From positions 1 through 52,549 of the forward strand of contig JAGCUR010000010.1 in assembly GCA_017962745.1 (NCBI GenBank): a stretch of 52,549 bases of DNA. The letters run 5' to 3'. Positions 17,584 to 25,587 of the stretch are shown piece after piece (the first letter of the stretch is position 1; every line of letters starts with the position of its first letter). The translations under genes and the position numbers were made by a program. The notes under the pieces are model-generated. The model did not search any database. It saw only the letters and a list, made by a program, of their open reading frames with translations, and was not told the origin of the DNA. This stretch comes from Bacilli bacterium. GTDB lineage: Bacteria; Bacillota_I; Bacilli_A; ML615J-28; CAG-698.

Positions 17584-18192
17584 TATTTCTATAACTTCGG
17601 CATCAATTGTTTCTTCTTCCTTATTTGGCATATTCAATCTTGGAAAATATACATAAATCAATATTACAGAACTACCAATTATATGATTAATTAATAGAAA
17701 AGTAACTACATAATGGTCAGGCATAATTTTAAATTTAGTCACTTCGCTAAATGTTAAATAATGATCTTTCGTTTCAAATATACGCACATTACTTGTGCCA
17801 TATGTGTATACAAATCGATGTAGTTTCCTTCCTTCTATTGTAGCGGTATAACCGCTATCGTAGATATCGCACTCTCTTAAAGATACATCGCCAAGATGAA
17901 AGCCTTTAAGGTTATTCTCATAGTCGCCATAGTAATCTCCACCAACTATTTTCCCTTCAGTTGAAATGCCATTTTCTTTGCATTCCTCCATATATGCCTT
18001 GGAAATATAATTTGTTGGTAATTCGTGATATTTTTTTAAATATAAAGCGACATCATACTTGTCAGTATATTCTTTTCCGATACGAACTCTTCTTTTTGAC
18101 GCAATCGATGCAATAGAAAAAAAGACAAATATTATGCATAACATTATCAGAAAAAACTGCTGATTTTTCTTAAAACCCTCTCTAAATGCCAT
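17578..18192 (-). CDS. Hypothetical protein with N- and C-terminal membrane helices
   Basis: I do not recognise this 204-residue protein. Residues 12-30 (QQFFLIMLCIIFVFFSIASI) form a membrane helix, about residues 160-184 form a second one, and the 120 residues between them (with a Tyr- and Gly-rich part and several Cys) probably lie outside the cell. The C-terminal 15 residues are acidic and cytoplasmic (EEETIDAEVIEIN). It follows hemW by 9 bases, so it likely belongs to the lepA-hemW transcript. No function is proposed. Confidence 0.7.
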   Translation of the reverse strand: MAFREGFKKNQQFFLIMLCIIFVFFSIASIASKRRVRIGKEYTDKYDVALYLKKYHELPTNYISKAYMEECKENGISTEGKIVGGDYYGDYENNLKGFHLGDVSLRECDIYDSGYTATIEGRKLHRFVYTYGTSNVRIFETKDHYLTFSEVTKFKIMPDHYVVTFLLINHIIGSSVILIYVYFPRLNMPNKEEETIDAEVIEIN

Positions 18193-18201
18193 CTTTTTCT
18201 C

Positions 18202-19344
18202 CTAAATAAATTTAGACATTATTGAATTTGATATAAATAATTTATTTTCTGGTATCTTTAAATAACTATTATTAACAATAACTAATAGTTTTTTATTAAT
18301 TAAATCATTAATAATATCTCCAAATGCATCATAAATTGTCATACCAAATTTATGACTAAATCTAATAATATCTACGCCTTTTACTTTTCTTAGGCCTAGG
18401 ATTATTTCTTCTTTCATTTGATCTAAATTAGATAATTTGCTTTCCTCAAAATATTCTAACTTGAGATTATCAATTCCTTCATAATACTTCTTTAAATTAT
18501 GAATATTTGTATATCTTACATTATCAAAATAATAAGAACTACTAGCACCAATTGCCATATAATATTCATTATTCCAATAAGTTAAATTATGAATTGATTC
18601 ATATCCATCCCTAGCATAATTAGATATTTCATAATGATTATAGCCATATTTAGCTAAATATTTATTAGTTTTATAATAAATCTTAGCTTGGATGTCTTCA
18701 TCAAGTTCAGAGTATTTACCTTCTTTATAATATTTATAAAGTATTGTATGTTCTTCTAGTATTAATGCATAACATGAAATATGATTTACACCAAGTTTTG
18801 CTGCTTCTACTAAATCCTTTTTAAAGATTGAAAACTTATCATTAGGTAAAGCATAAATTAAATCGATATTGATGTTTTTAATGCCACTTTTCTTTAAATT
18901 TTTTACGGCATCATATGCATCGGTTTTAGTATGAATTCTACCTAAGAATTTTAGTCTCTCTTTATTAAAACTTTGAACGCCGACGCTTACACGATTAATA
19001 TGATATTTTTTAAGCAAATTACATTTAATCAAATTTAAATCAAGCGGATTTGCTTCAATTGAATATTCAATAACTTTACTTAAATCTACTCTTTTTTCGA
19101 TAGCTTCAAGTAATCTTTCTAATAAATCATTATCTAAGCTAGTTGGTGTACCACCACCAATATAAATAGTTTTAATGCTAGATAAATATGGCTTTCTTAA
19201 GTCTAATTCCTTGATTAAATAATCAATATATTTAGCTTTAGCATCATATTTAGCTAACATTTTATAGAAGTCACAATAAGTACAAATACGATTACAAAAA
19301 GGAATATGGATATATAATGCTTCAATTTCTTTAAATCTCGCCAT
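18202..19344 (-). CDS. hemW: Radical SAM heme chaperone HemW
   Basis: HemN/HemW-family radical SAM protein of 380 residues. The [4Fe-4S] cluster motif CNRICTYCDFYK (C-x3-C-x2-C) starts near residue 17, and GGGTPTSLD near residue 64 is the SAM-binding glycine motif. HemW, as opposed to the coproporphyrinogen dehydrogenase HemN, lacks the fourth cysteine (CDF rather than CxC) and binds heme for insertion into respiratory enzymes. No heme synthesis genes are near. The lepA-hemW neighbourhood is conserved across Firmicutes and supports HemW. Four bases separate it from lepA. Confidence 0.9.
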   Translation of the reverse strand: MARFKEIEALYIHIPFCNRICTYCDFYKMLAKYDAKAKYIDYLIKELDLRKPYLSSIKTIYIGGGTPTSLDNDLLERLLEAIEKRVDLSKVIEYSIEANPLDLNLIKCNLLKKYHINRVSVGVQSFNKERLKFLGRIHTKTDAYDAVKNLKKSGIKNINIDLIYALPNDKFSIFKKDLVEAAKLGVNHISCYALILEEHTILYKYYKEGKYSELDEDIQAKIYYKTNKYLAKYGYNHYEISNYARDGYESIHNLTYWNNEYYMAIGASSSYYFDNVRYTNIHNLKKYYEGIDNLKLEYFEESKLSNLDQMKEEIILGLRKVKGVDIIRFSHKFGMTIYDAFGDIINDLINKKLLVIVNNSYLKIPENKLFISNSIMSKFI

Positions 19345-19348
19345 ATCC

Positions 19349-21187
19349 TTATTCCTTATCTAAACTTAAGACGCTCATGAAAGCTTCTTGAGGTATTTCT
19401 ACACTACCGACTGCTTTCATACGCTTCTTACCTTCTTTTTGTTTTTCTAGTAATTTCTTCTTACGCGTAATATCGCCACCATAACATTTAGCAAGCACAT
19501 CCTTCTGCATTGCTTTAATGTTAGTTCTAGCAATAATCTTACCGCCAACTGCTGCTTGAATTGGTACTTCAAACATTTGACGTGGGATTACTTCTTTTAG
19601 TTTTTGCGTCATCTTAACAGCGCGATGATATGTATAATCGCGGTGAACGATGATACTTAAAGCATCAATCTTTTCTCCATTTAATAAGATATCCATTCTA
19701 ACTAAAGGTGATACTTTATAATCGCTTAATACATAATCTAAAGATGCATACCCTTTTGTAGATGACTTTAGGCGATCAAAGAAATCATAAATGATTTCTG
19801 ATAACGGAATATCATAAACAAGTGATACCCTTGTCTTATCTACATATTCCATATTCTTAAATGTACCACGCTTTTGTTGACAAATTTCCATTACCGAGCC
19901 TACATATTCGTTAGGTAACATAACAGTTGCCTTAACGTAAGGCTCTTCTACGCTTTTAATACGAGCAGCATCTGGTAAGCGCGATGGATTATCAATTGTA
20001 ATTTGTAATCCATCTGTTAAATTAACTTTATAATTAACGCTTGGAGCTGTTGCAATAATATCGATATGGAATTCTCTTTCAATTCTTTCTTGGATGATAT
20101 CCATATGAAGTAGACCTAAAAAGCCGATACGAAAACCAAATCCTAAAGCTTGGCTGGTTTCTGGTTCATAAGTTAGAGCCGCATCATTTAATTTTAGTTT
20201 TTCTAATGCTTCTTTTAAGTCTTTATAATCTTCATTAGCTACAGGGAATACACCACAGAATACCATTGGATTAAGTTTTCTATAACCTGGTAAGGCTGCT
20301 TCAGCTGGTTCATTAGCATCAGTAATTGTATCACCAACATGAACCATACTAATTTCTTTAATGGCTGCACAGATGTAGCCTACATCTCCAGCTGCTAAAT
20401 AATCTTTTTTCTTTTCTTTTGGTGTATATACGCCAACTTCCGTAACTTCGTATGTGGCTCCTGTTGCCATCATCTTAATCATATCGCCTCTTTTAACTGT
20501 ACCATCAACTACTCTAATTGAAGGCACAATGCCACGATATTGATCATAATACGAATCAAATATTAAAGCTTTTAAAGGTTTAGCAGGATCACCTGTTGGA
20601 GCTGGCACTTTATAGACGATTTGTTCTAAGATATCTTTAATACCAATTCCTTGTTTAGCACTAGCTAAGACTGCATCAGTTGCATCTAAGCCAACGATTC
20701 TTTCAATTTCTTCTTTTACTTTATCAGGATCAGCACTAGGTAAGTCAATCTTATTAATTAGTGGTAAAATCTCTAAATCATTATCAATAGCTAAATATGC
20801 ATTAGCTAGTGTTTGGGCTTCGATTCCTTGCGCAGCATCAACAACTAAAATTGCCCCTTCACATGCTGCAAGGGATCTTGATACTTCATATGTAAAGTCT
20901 ACATGACCCGGAGTATCGATTAAGTGGAATGTATAATGTTCACCGTCTACTGAAGTATATTCTAGTTCAACAGCGTTAAGTTTTATTGTAATTCCTCTTT
21001 CACGCTCTAAATCCATCGTATCAAGTAATTGATCTTTCATTTCTCTAGCATCAACTGTATTAGTTAATTCTAGAATTCGGTCAGCAAGCGTAGATTTACC
21101 GTGATCGATATGCGCAATTATTGAAAAGTTACGAATATGCTTTTGACGCATCTTTAATTCATTTAAGACTTTTTCATCAGTAATCAT
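19349..21187 (-). CDS. lepA: Elongation factor 4 (LepA), ribosome-associated GTPase
   Basis: Translational GTPase of 612 residues (normal about 600). G-domain motifs: [14 protein letters not shown] (G1, about residues 25-38), RERGITIK (G2), DTPGHVDF (G3, about 88-95) and NKIDLP (G4). The LepA-specific C-terminus is present ([26 protein letters not shown]). It acts at the ribosome during stalled or early translation. Ribosome binding site GGGAGG precedes the ATG. The 132 bases upstream (21188-21319) are AT-rich with several TATAAT-like boxes but no clearly paired -35, so its promoter is uncertain. Confidence 0.97.
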   Translation of the reverse strand: MITDEKVLNELKMRQKHIRNFSIIAHIDHGKSTLADRILELTNTVDAREMKDQLLDTMDLERERGITIKLNAVELEYTSVDGEHYTFHLIDTPGHVDFTYEVSRSLAACEGAILVVDAAQGIEAQTLANAYLAIDNDLEILPLINKIDLPSADPDKVKEEIERIVGLDATDAVLASAKQGIGIKDILEQIVYKVPAPTGDPAKPLKALIFDSYYDQYRGIVPSIRVVDGTVKRGDMIKMMATGATYEVTEVGVYTPKEKKKDYLAAGDVGYICAAIKEISMVHVGDTITDANEPAEAALPGYRKLNPMVFCGVFPVANEDYKDLKEALEKLKLNDAALTYEPETSQALGFGFRIGFLGLLHMDIIQERIEREFHIDIIATAPSVNYKVNLTDGLQITIDNPSRLPDAARIKSVEEPYVKATVMLPNEYVGSVMEICQQKRGTFKNMEYVDKTRVSLVYDIPLSEIIYDFFDRLKSSTKGYASLDYVLSDYKVSPLVRMDILLNGEKIDALSIIVHRDYTYHRAVKMTQKLKEVIPRQMFEVPIQAAVGGKIIARTNIKAMQKDVLAKCYGGDITRKKKLLEKQKEGKKRMKAVGSVEIPQEAFMSVLSLDKE

Positions 21188-21319
21188 TCGCTTTACCTCC
21201 CTTTCTGAAATAATTATTTTTATAATGAATGCATAAATCTTTAAATAATTATATTCTAAACTTAAATATGAATATATTTAAAATAAGTTTTAAGATAAGT
21301 AATTTCAAAAATCCCGAAA

Positions 21320-22006
21320 TTATTGATTATTTTCCTCATTTTCAGGCTTTTCTGCTTCCACATCTACATTCTTCTTATTCTTTTTAGTAATTAGATCAAT
21401 TAGTTTATTAAATAAAGCAATTAGTGGTCCCGTTAATAATACCGCAATCACTGATCCAATTCCCACTACTGCTCCCATCACATACCCAATTAAGAATAAT
21501 GCTGCATCATAAATAATTCTAACAATCCAAAACTTAATGTGAATAATATCACAAAGAAATAATGAAACTCCATCATAGGGGCTAGCACCAATATTAGATT
21601 TAATAACTAGTGATGCTCCTAGTGAATTCAAGACTGTAGCAATAACAGAATATAGATAGCAAATAAATAAACTATCGCTTTCTTTTAATATTCCTTTATC
21701 TACGAATAATCCGCACACTGGTCCAATTAGCACTACTGCTACTATCGTTCCGATGTTTAAATACTTACGCGCACATATTAATAGAATAATAGCTAGTATT
21801 GCACTACCAATTGTTATTCCAATACTAGTCGATACTTCATAATCAAATATTTGGGTAAGCAGTGATGAAATACCAAAACTAAATGTATTAATGGAATTAG
21901 AACCCACCATACTAACCACATAGAAAGCGGCGCTAATACCAATTATAATTGTTCCTAGTAACATTACGATAAATCGTAAGTAATACTTTTTTATAAACTC
22001 TTTCAT
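21320..22006 (-). CDS. YczE/YitT-like multi-pass membrane protein
   Basis: A 228-residue integral membrane protein with five hydrophobic helices, matching the YczE/YyaS/YitT family (patterns GIGISAAFYVVSMVGSNSIN-like N-terminus, SNIGASPYDGVSLFL near 145, and LTGPLIALFNKLID at about 190-203). The family's biochemical role is unknown; YczE has been linked to surfactin production in Bacillus. The C-terminus is charged and cytoplasmic. It has its own promoter divergent from recU. Confidence 0.75.
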   Translation of the reverse strand: MKEFIKKYYLRFIVMLLGTIIIGISAAFYVVSMVGSNSINTFSFGISSLLTQIFDYEVSTSIGITIGSAILAIILLICARKYLNIGTIVAVVLIGPVCGLFVDKGILKESDSLFICYLYSVIATVLNSLGASLVIKSNIGASPYDGVSLFLCDIIHIKFWIVRIIYDAALFLIGYVMGAVVGIGSVIAVLLTGPLIALFNKLIDLITKKNKKNVDVEAEKPENEENNQ

Positions 22007-22036
22007 ATAACTTTATTTTTCCCTTATACTTTACGG

Positions 22037-22065
22037 ATTATACCATAAATAGCGCTTTTTTTAAA
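22037..22065 (-). promoter_or_regulatory. Promoter of the YczE-like gene
   Basis: Minus strand TTTAAA (22060-22065), 17-base spacer, TATAAT (22037-22042). It is back-to-back with the recU promoter. Confidence 0.65.
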
Positions 22066-22083
22066 GAATAAAAAAAGGCATTA

Positions 22084-22112
22084 TTGAAAAATAGACATAA
22101 ATTTAATATAAT
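22084..22112 (+). promoter_or_regulatory. Promoter of recU
   Basis: TTGAAA (22084-22089), 17-base spacer, TATAAT (22107-22112), followed by AAAGAGGTAAATT and the ATG at 22135. Confidence 0.78.
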
Positions 22113-22134
22113 CTATATATAAAAGAGGTAAATT

Positions 22135-22752
22135 ATGAAAGTAAATTATCCAATTCCTCATAAAGAAAACACTGTAGTTAACCATAATTCGGGTGAAGTT
22201 AAACAAGTTAAAGTTAAAAAGTCACTTCATTCCCATGGTATGCTATTTGAAAATGAATTAAATCTATCTAACGAATATTATCGTAACATCGGTAAAGCAC
22301 TAATTTATAAAAAACCAACACCAGTGCAAATCGTAAAAGTAGATTATCCATCACGTAGTAAAGCTAAGATTGTGGAAGGATATTATAAAACTCCTTCTAC
22401 TACTGACTACAATGGTATCTATAGAGGTAAATACATCGACTACGAAGCTAAAGAAACTAATAATCTATCATTTGACTTTAAACATATCTTTGAGCATCAA
22501 GTTGAACACTTACATAAAGTTGCCGATATGGGAGGAATTGCATTTGTTATTATCTACTTTAAGAAAGTTGACGAAGTAATAATAATGGATATCGCTGATT
22601 TCTATAAATTATGGATTGAAGGTGCCAAAGGAGGCCGTAAATCAATTAAACTTGAAACATTTAGGGAATTAGGCGTTCTAGTTAATAGAGGCTATAACCC
22701 AACTTTAAAATATTTAGATGCCGTAGACTATAAATATTTTGAAAATAACTAA
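22135..22752 (+). CDS. recU: Holliday junction resolvase RecU
   Basis: Structure-specific endonuclease of Firmicutes that cleaves Holliday junctions with RuvAB and modulates RecA. 205 residues, the usual size. Visible motifs: GMLFENELNLSNEYYRNIG near residues 35-53 (catalytic Glu), the metal-site stretch YRGKYIDYEAKETN near 95-108 (Asp and E-x-K), then FKHIFEHQVEHL and GGIAFVIIYF. It is one of only three plus-strand genes in the window and has its own promoter and terminator. In many Bacilli recU is paired with pbp1; that partner is absent here. Confidence 0.94.
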   Translation: MKVNYPIPHKENTVVNHNSGEVKQVKVKKSLHSHGMLFENELNLSNEYYRNIGKALIYKKPTPVQIVKVDYPSRSKAKIVEGYYKTPSTTDYNGIYRGKYIDYEAKETNNLSFDFKHIFEHQVEHLHKVADMGGIAFVIIYFKKVDEVIIMDIADFYKLWIEGAKGGRKSIKLETFRELGVLVNRGYNPTLKYLDAVDYKYFENN

Positions 22753-22777
22753 TCTAGAAATAGATTAGTTATTTTTC
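22744..22777. terminator. Bidirectional terminator between recU and thiT
   Basis: Perfect 13-bp stem AATAACTAATCTA (22744-22756) / TAGATTAGTTATT (22761-22773) with a GAAA loop and U-tracts in both directions. The recU stop codon (22750-22752) is in the stem. Confidence 0.85.
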
Positions 22778-22779
22778 AT

Positions 22780-23400
22780 TTATTCATTTACTTGTTCTTG
22801 TTCTGCTTCTTTTTTTGTTTTACCATTTAAATATGCTGTTGGATATTGGTTATTAATAGCAAGTAATGCTGGTAGTAAAACATATAAGAATATAACTAAA
22901 GCAGCACAAGTAGCTGGTACATAAGTTGCTTGGTATGCAATACCAGCAGCTAAAGTTGCATGATAAACTAATACAGAGCTAATAGTCGATGACGCAAATC
23001 TTATTACTCCATGAATTAAAACTGTTGCAAGTATTAAAAGTAATGAAATGATTTTTGATTTAGCCCCTGGTTCTTTTACGTATCTGTAAATCATTTTACC
23101 AAACAGGCCCGCAATACCGATTGATCCAAAAGCAAAAAAGTAATCAAATGGATAAGTAATTAAGCCATAGCCATCAAATACACAAGTAATGAAACCATAT
23201 ACAATAGCAGATGCAATAAATCCTTTGAACCAACCATGACGATAACTAATGATAAATAGTGGTAAACAAGCTATGCCAACACTTCCCCCATTTGCTTGTA
23301 CTTTAACATTTAAAACTTGGTCAATAGCTATGGCCAAAGCACACATTACCGCAATTTCACAAATATCTCTAACGCTAAATTTAAATAAACCTTTATTCAT
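22780..23400 (-). CDS. thiT: Thiamine ECF transporter substrate-binding subunit ThiT
   Basis: S-component of an energy-coupling factor importer for thiamine, 206 residues with six membrane helices. The ThiT signature (VKVQANGGSVGIACLPLFII, then YRHGWFKGF, and DYFFAFGSIGIAGL) matches the substrate-site and EcfT-docking regions. The TPP riboswitch directly upstream confirms the thiamine link. The shared ECF ATPases and EcfT must be encoded elsewhere. Ribosome binding site GGAGG lies at 23406-23410, immediately after the riboswitch terminator. Confidence 0.92.
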   Translation of the reverse strand: MNKGLFKFSVRDICEIAVMCALAIAIDQVLNVKVQANGGSVGIACLPLFIISYRHGWFKGFIASAIVYGFITCVFDGYGLITYPFDYFFAFGSIGIAGLFGKMIYRYVKEPGAKSKIISLLLILATVLIHGVIRFASSTISSVLVYHATLAAGIAYQATYVPATCAALVIFLYVLLPALLAINNQYPTAYLNGKTKKEAEQEQVNE

Positions 23401-23411
23401 AATATCCTCCC

Positions 23412-23459
23412 AAAATAAAAAAGCAAAGAACTAGCGTTAAAAAAAGTTCTTTGCTTTTT
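23412..23459 (-). terminator. Riboswitch-controlled terminator before thiT
   Basis: Perfect 15-bp stem AAAAAGCAAAGAACT (23418-23432) / AGTTCTTTGCTTTTT (23445-23459), U-run on the minus transcript. The loop and 3' arm carry AACGCTAGT, exactly complementary to ACTAGCGTT-like sequence at the 3' end of the TPP aptamer (ACTAGCGT at 23472-23479), so an antiterminator pairing is available when TPP is absent. Confidence 0.88.
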
Positions 23460-23464
23460 AATTA

Positions 23465-23545
23465 ACTTCCTACGCTAGTATTATCTAGATCAGGTCAAGG
23501 GTCTAAAAGTGTAAACTTTAATCTCAGCTTGCGCTCCCCTGTAAT
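23465..23545 (-). ncRNA. TPP (THI-box) riboswitch controlling thiT
   Basis: All conserved TPP aptamer blocks are present in order on the minus strand: AGGGGAGC, GCTGAGAT, GACCC, TTGACCTGATCTAGATAAT, then ACTAGCGTAGGAAGT. P1 can close through AATTA / TAATT. Followed by an intrinsic terminator, so the switch acts by transcription termination on TPP binding. The aptamer begins only 2-3 bases past the ntdP stop, so thiT is either read through from ntdP or uses a promoter inside the end of ntdP (weak TTAGAA-17-ATAATA). Confidence 0.96.
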
Positions 23546-23547
23546 TA

Positions 23548-24075
23548 TTATTTCTTATTTTCTTGTTGTTCTAAATCTAAATATTTAGAATACCAACTGT
23601 AAACACAGTTGTTATTAAAAGGGTCTTCCCTTTTATCTATCATTGCTAATAGTTTTTTCATATTATCATCGATTATTTTAATAATCTTATCTGAATAATG
23701 ATAATACTTAATATTAAAATCATATTCATCGCGGTCTAGTTCTAATACTTCTCCATCCGGAAATAGTTTAATATCTAGATCATAATCAATATATTTTAAT
23801 CCTTCTTTATCAATTACATAAGGTGAGGATAAGTTGCAATAATATTGAACATTTTCCTTTCTTAGCATGCAAATAACATTGAACCAATGTTTTTTAAAGA
23901 AATAACAAACGGCTGGTTCTCTTGTTTTCCACTTACGTCCATCACCATCAATAACGTCTACTTCGTTATTAATTAATACTGTAATTTCACTATCTTCAAA
24001 TAACTTTACTACATTCCTCCAAACACGATGCAATTGTCCATCATGCTTATAACTTATAATATCCATATATTCCAT
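23548..24075 (-). CDS. ntdP: Nucleoside tri-/diphosphate phosphatase (DUF402, YgaC/Ntdp type)
   Basis: DUF402 barrel protein of 175 residues closely resembling Bacillus YgaC and Staphylococcus Ntdp, which hydrolyse NTPs and NDPs. The typical start (YKHDGQLHRVW) and the middle block (REPAVCYFFKKHWFNVICML, then YYCNLSSPYVID) and the Asp/Tyr-rich metal region DYDLDIKLFPDGEVLELDRDEY-like are visible. Cytoplasmic. Start ATG 24073-24075 is placed 9 bases from AGGT; a second ATG three codons later is too far from it. Confidence 0.88.
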   Translation of the reverse strand: MEYMDIISYKHDGQLHRVWRNVVKLFEDSEITVLINNEVDVIDGDGRKWKTREPAVCYFFKKHWFNVICMLRKENVQYYCNLSSPYVIDKEGLKYIDYDLDIKLFPDGEVLELDRDEYDFNIKYYHYSDKIIKIIDDNMKKLLAMIDKREDPFNNNCVYSWYSKYLDLEQQENKK

Positions 24076-24092
24076 GATAAGTACCTAACACG

Positions 24093-24121
24093 ATTATATC
24101 ATTTATATAGATAAAAATAAA
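24093..24121 (-). promoter_or_regulatory. Candidate promoter of ntdP
   Basis: TATAAT (24093-24098, minus) with a 17-base spacer to a weak -35 TTTATT (24116-24121). The -10 is perfect, the -35 poor. Confidence 0.5.
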
Positions 24122-24132
24122 GGACAAGTTAT

Positions 24133-24678
24133 TTATTTATCGCGCGGATTAATTAAATAATAATACATTAAATCATTATATTTATCGTGATAATATACTT
24201 CATCTTTCTTAATACCTTCATACATCATTTCACATTTTTCCATAACGCGTTTCGATGCAACATTTTCTAAAAAGCATGAAGCAGTTACTTTATGGATACC
24301 TAAAGAAAACATAAAATCAATAAAGATATCTAATGCTTCAGATGTATAACCTTTATTCCAATGCTTTTTACCAATAGCATAACCAACTTCAGTTGTATTA
24401 AACATCTCAGTTGGAGTGCTACACTGTAAAATCATACCAATAGTTTCATTGGTTTCTTTTAAGACAATGGCAAATAAGTATCTTTCATTTTTCAAACAAA
24501 AATCAATTGTTTTATCAAGCCTTGATTCTTCTTCTTGTTCTAAATATTTATCAATGAAGTATTTTAAAACATCTTTATCATGACTGATATTTACAAAAAT
24601 ATCGTGTTTATCTGTAAAGCGCATATAGCGAAGAATTAATCTAGGGGTTTCTAAAATAATATCAGGATTAAATACCAT
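24133..24678 (-). CDS. GNAT-family N-acetyltransferase (RimJ/RimL type)
   Basis: 181-residue acetyltransferase of the Acetyltransf_3 group: ETPRLILRYMRFTDKHDIF at the N-terminus, then the acetyl-CoA pocket (EVGYAIGKKHWNKGYTSEAL at about 97-116), and CFLENVASKRVMEKCEMMYEG near 140-160. The family acetylates protein N-termini or small molecules; the substrate cannot be inferred. Ribosome binding site AAAAGGAG comes directly after a terminator hairpin, so the gene probably has a promoter in or near the preceding genes, or relies on read-through. Confidence 0.87.
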   Translation of the reverse strand: MVFNPDIILETPRLILRYMRFTDKHDIFVNISHDKDVLKYFIDKYLEQEEESRLDKTIDFCLKNERYLFAIVLKETNETIGMILQCSTPTEMFNTTEVGYAIGKKHWNKGYTSEALDIFIDFMFSLGIHKVTASCFLENVASKRVMEKCEMMYEGIKKDEVYYHDKYNDLMYYYLINPRDK

Positions 24679-24690
24679 ATGTTCTCCTTT

Positions 24691-24719
24691 TTAAAAATAG
24701 CATAGCAATTGCTATGCTA
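24691..24719 (-). terminator. Rho-independent terminator after the small lipoprotein
   Basis: A perfect 22-bp palindrome (arms TAGCATAGCAA / TTGCTATGCTA, 24698-24719), followed on the minus transcript by UUUUUAA. It separates the zinc-ribbon/lipoprotein cluster from the GNAT gene. Confidence 0.8.
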
Positions 24720-24728
24720 CTTTATTAT

Positions 24729-24857
24729 TTATTTAAAAATATAATCATTTAAGATAGTTGTTTCACCATCAGGCGCTGGAGTCACATTTATCTCACAACC
24801 AAATAAAAAAAGTAATAGTACTAATAAAAGAATTAAAACTAATACTTTTTTATTTAT
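24729..24857 (-). CDS. Tiny lipoprotein-like ORF with ATA in the start position
   Basis: An open frame of 42 codons, too short for usual gene callers and without ATG, GTG or TTG. It begins ATA-AAT-AAA-AAA-GTA directly after AAAAGGAG, 8 bases past the stop of the zinc-ribbon gene, and ends TAA at 24729-24731 just before a strong terminator. Read with ATA as initiator it encodes (M)NKK, a 15-residue hydrophobic core, FLFGC as a lipobox, then a short polar tail (EINVTPAPDGETTILNDY). The signal-peptide layout, ribosome binding site and tight spacing between a stop and a terminator argue for a real gene. Either ATA initiates, an ATG was lost by mutation (recent pseudogene), or the assembly carries a base error. 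Confidence 0.55.
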   Translation of the reverse strand: MNKKVLVLILLLVLLLFLFGCEINVTPAPDGETTILNDYIFK

Positions 24858-24865
24858 ATCTCCTT

Positions 24866-25276
24866 TTATCTACCTATAATTGTAACAGCTGCTACAAACA
24901 TTAATACATAATCAATAATTAATATACCTAAGCTAACCCAACTTATGACTTTAATGCCTCTAGTTGTATTAGAATGTCTACCAAATGCGGTTAACACCAT
25001 TGCTAGTATTCCAAGAGGTAATAATAATAAGAATATGATGTAATCACCAAAGCCAATAAATAGGTTATATAGCTTAACCATTAAGAAGCTAGCGGCATAT
25101 AAACCAATTGCAATACCAAATCCGGCTGTTGGGACAGTTGGATTTACGCTATTTTCTTCTTTTGGTTTATCTTCAATTACTACTTCTTCAATTTCGTTTG
25201 CTTCTACTTTTTCTCCACAATATGGACAAAATAAAGCACTATCTTCAATTTCTTTTCCACATTTAACACATTTCAT
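24866..25276 (-). CDS. Zinc-ribbon membrane protein
   Basis: 136 residues. The N-terminus is a zinc ribbon (MKCVKCGKEIEDSALFCPYC, two CxxC knuckles 14 residues apart), then an acidic linker to about residue 50 and three membrane segments (about 55-75, 80-102, 112-134). Such zinc_ribbon_2 membrane proteins are common in gut Firmicutes and have no defined function. I chose ATG 25274-25276, 6 bases after GGAGGAG; the longer reading runs back into the preceding gene. Its membrane part is related to the neighbouring gene at 25288: both share FGRHS-x(3)-GIK-x(3)-W-[IV]-S-x-G near the same place. Confidence 0.78.
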   Translation of the reverse strand: MKCVKCGKEIEDSALFCPYCGEKVEANEIEEVVIEDKPKEENSVNPTVPTAGFGIAIGLYAASFLMVKLYNLFIGFGDYIIFLLLLPLGILAMVLTAFGRHSNTTRGIKVISWVSLGILIIDYVLMFVAAVTIIGR

Positions 25277-25287
25277 TTTTTCTCCTC

Positions 25288-25578
25288 CTATATTGCTGCT
25301 ATAAATAAGCAACAAGTTAAAAATGTCTCTACAATTAAAAAGCCAAATGATATCCAGCCCATTATTTTAATACCTTTTGAAAAACTAGAATGTCTTCCAA
25401 ACCAAGTAAATATTCCTGCCATTAATTCTAGTGGCAGTAAGCCAAGAATTGAAATATCTGCTAGATAATTTACAAAAAATTCTACATTTCTAAGGATTAT
25501 ATATATGGCAATATATAAAACCATCGAAATACTGAAACCAATTATTGTTAATCTTTTATTTGATTCTTTATTTTCCAT
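25288..25578 (-). CDS. Small membrane protein, paralogue of the zinc-ribbon protein's membrane part
   Basis: 96 residues with three membrane segments, and no zinc ribbon. Residues about 57-76 (TWFGRHSSFSKGIKIMGWIS) align with AFGRHSNTTRGIKVISWVS of the next gene, so the two are diverged tandem copies. It is preceded by the hexosaminidase gene with 9 bases between them, so the cluster may be one transcript from the GH20 promoter. Function unknown. Confidence 0.7.
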   Translation of the reverse strand: MENKESNKRLTIIGFSISMVLYIAIYIILRNVEFFVNYLADISILGLLPLELMAGIFTWFGRHSSFSKGIKIMGWISFGFLIVETFLTCCLFIAAI

Positions 25579-25587
25579 AAATAATCC

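Noticed and set aside
21188-21319. Possible leader RNA or riboswitch upstream of lepA
   Set aside because: Only AT-rich sequence with weak TATAAT-like boxes and a weak hairpin; no conserved aptamer block visible.
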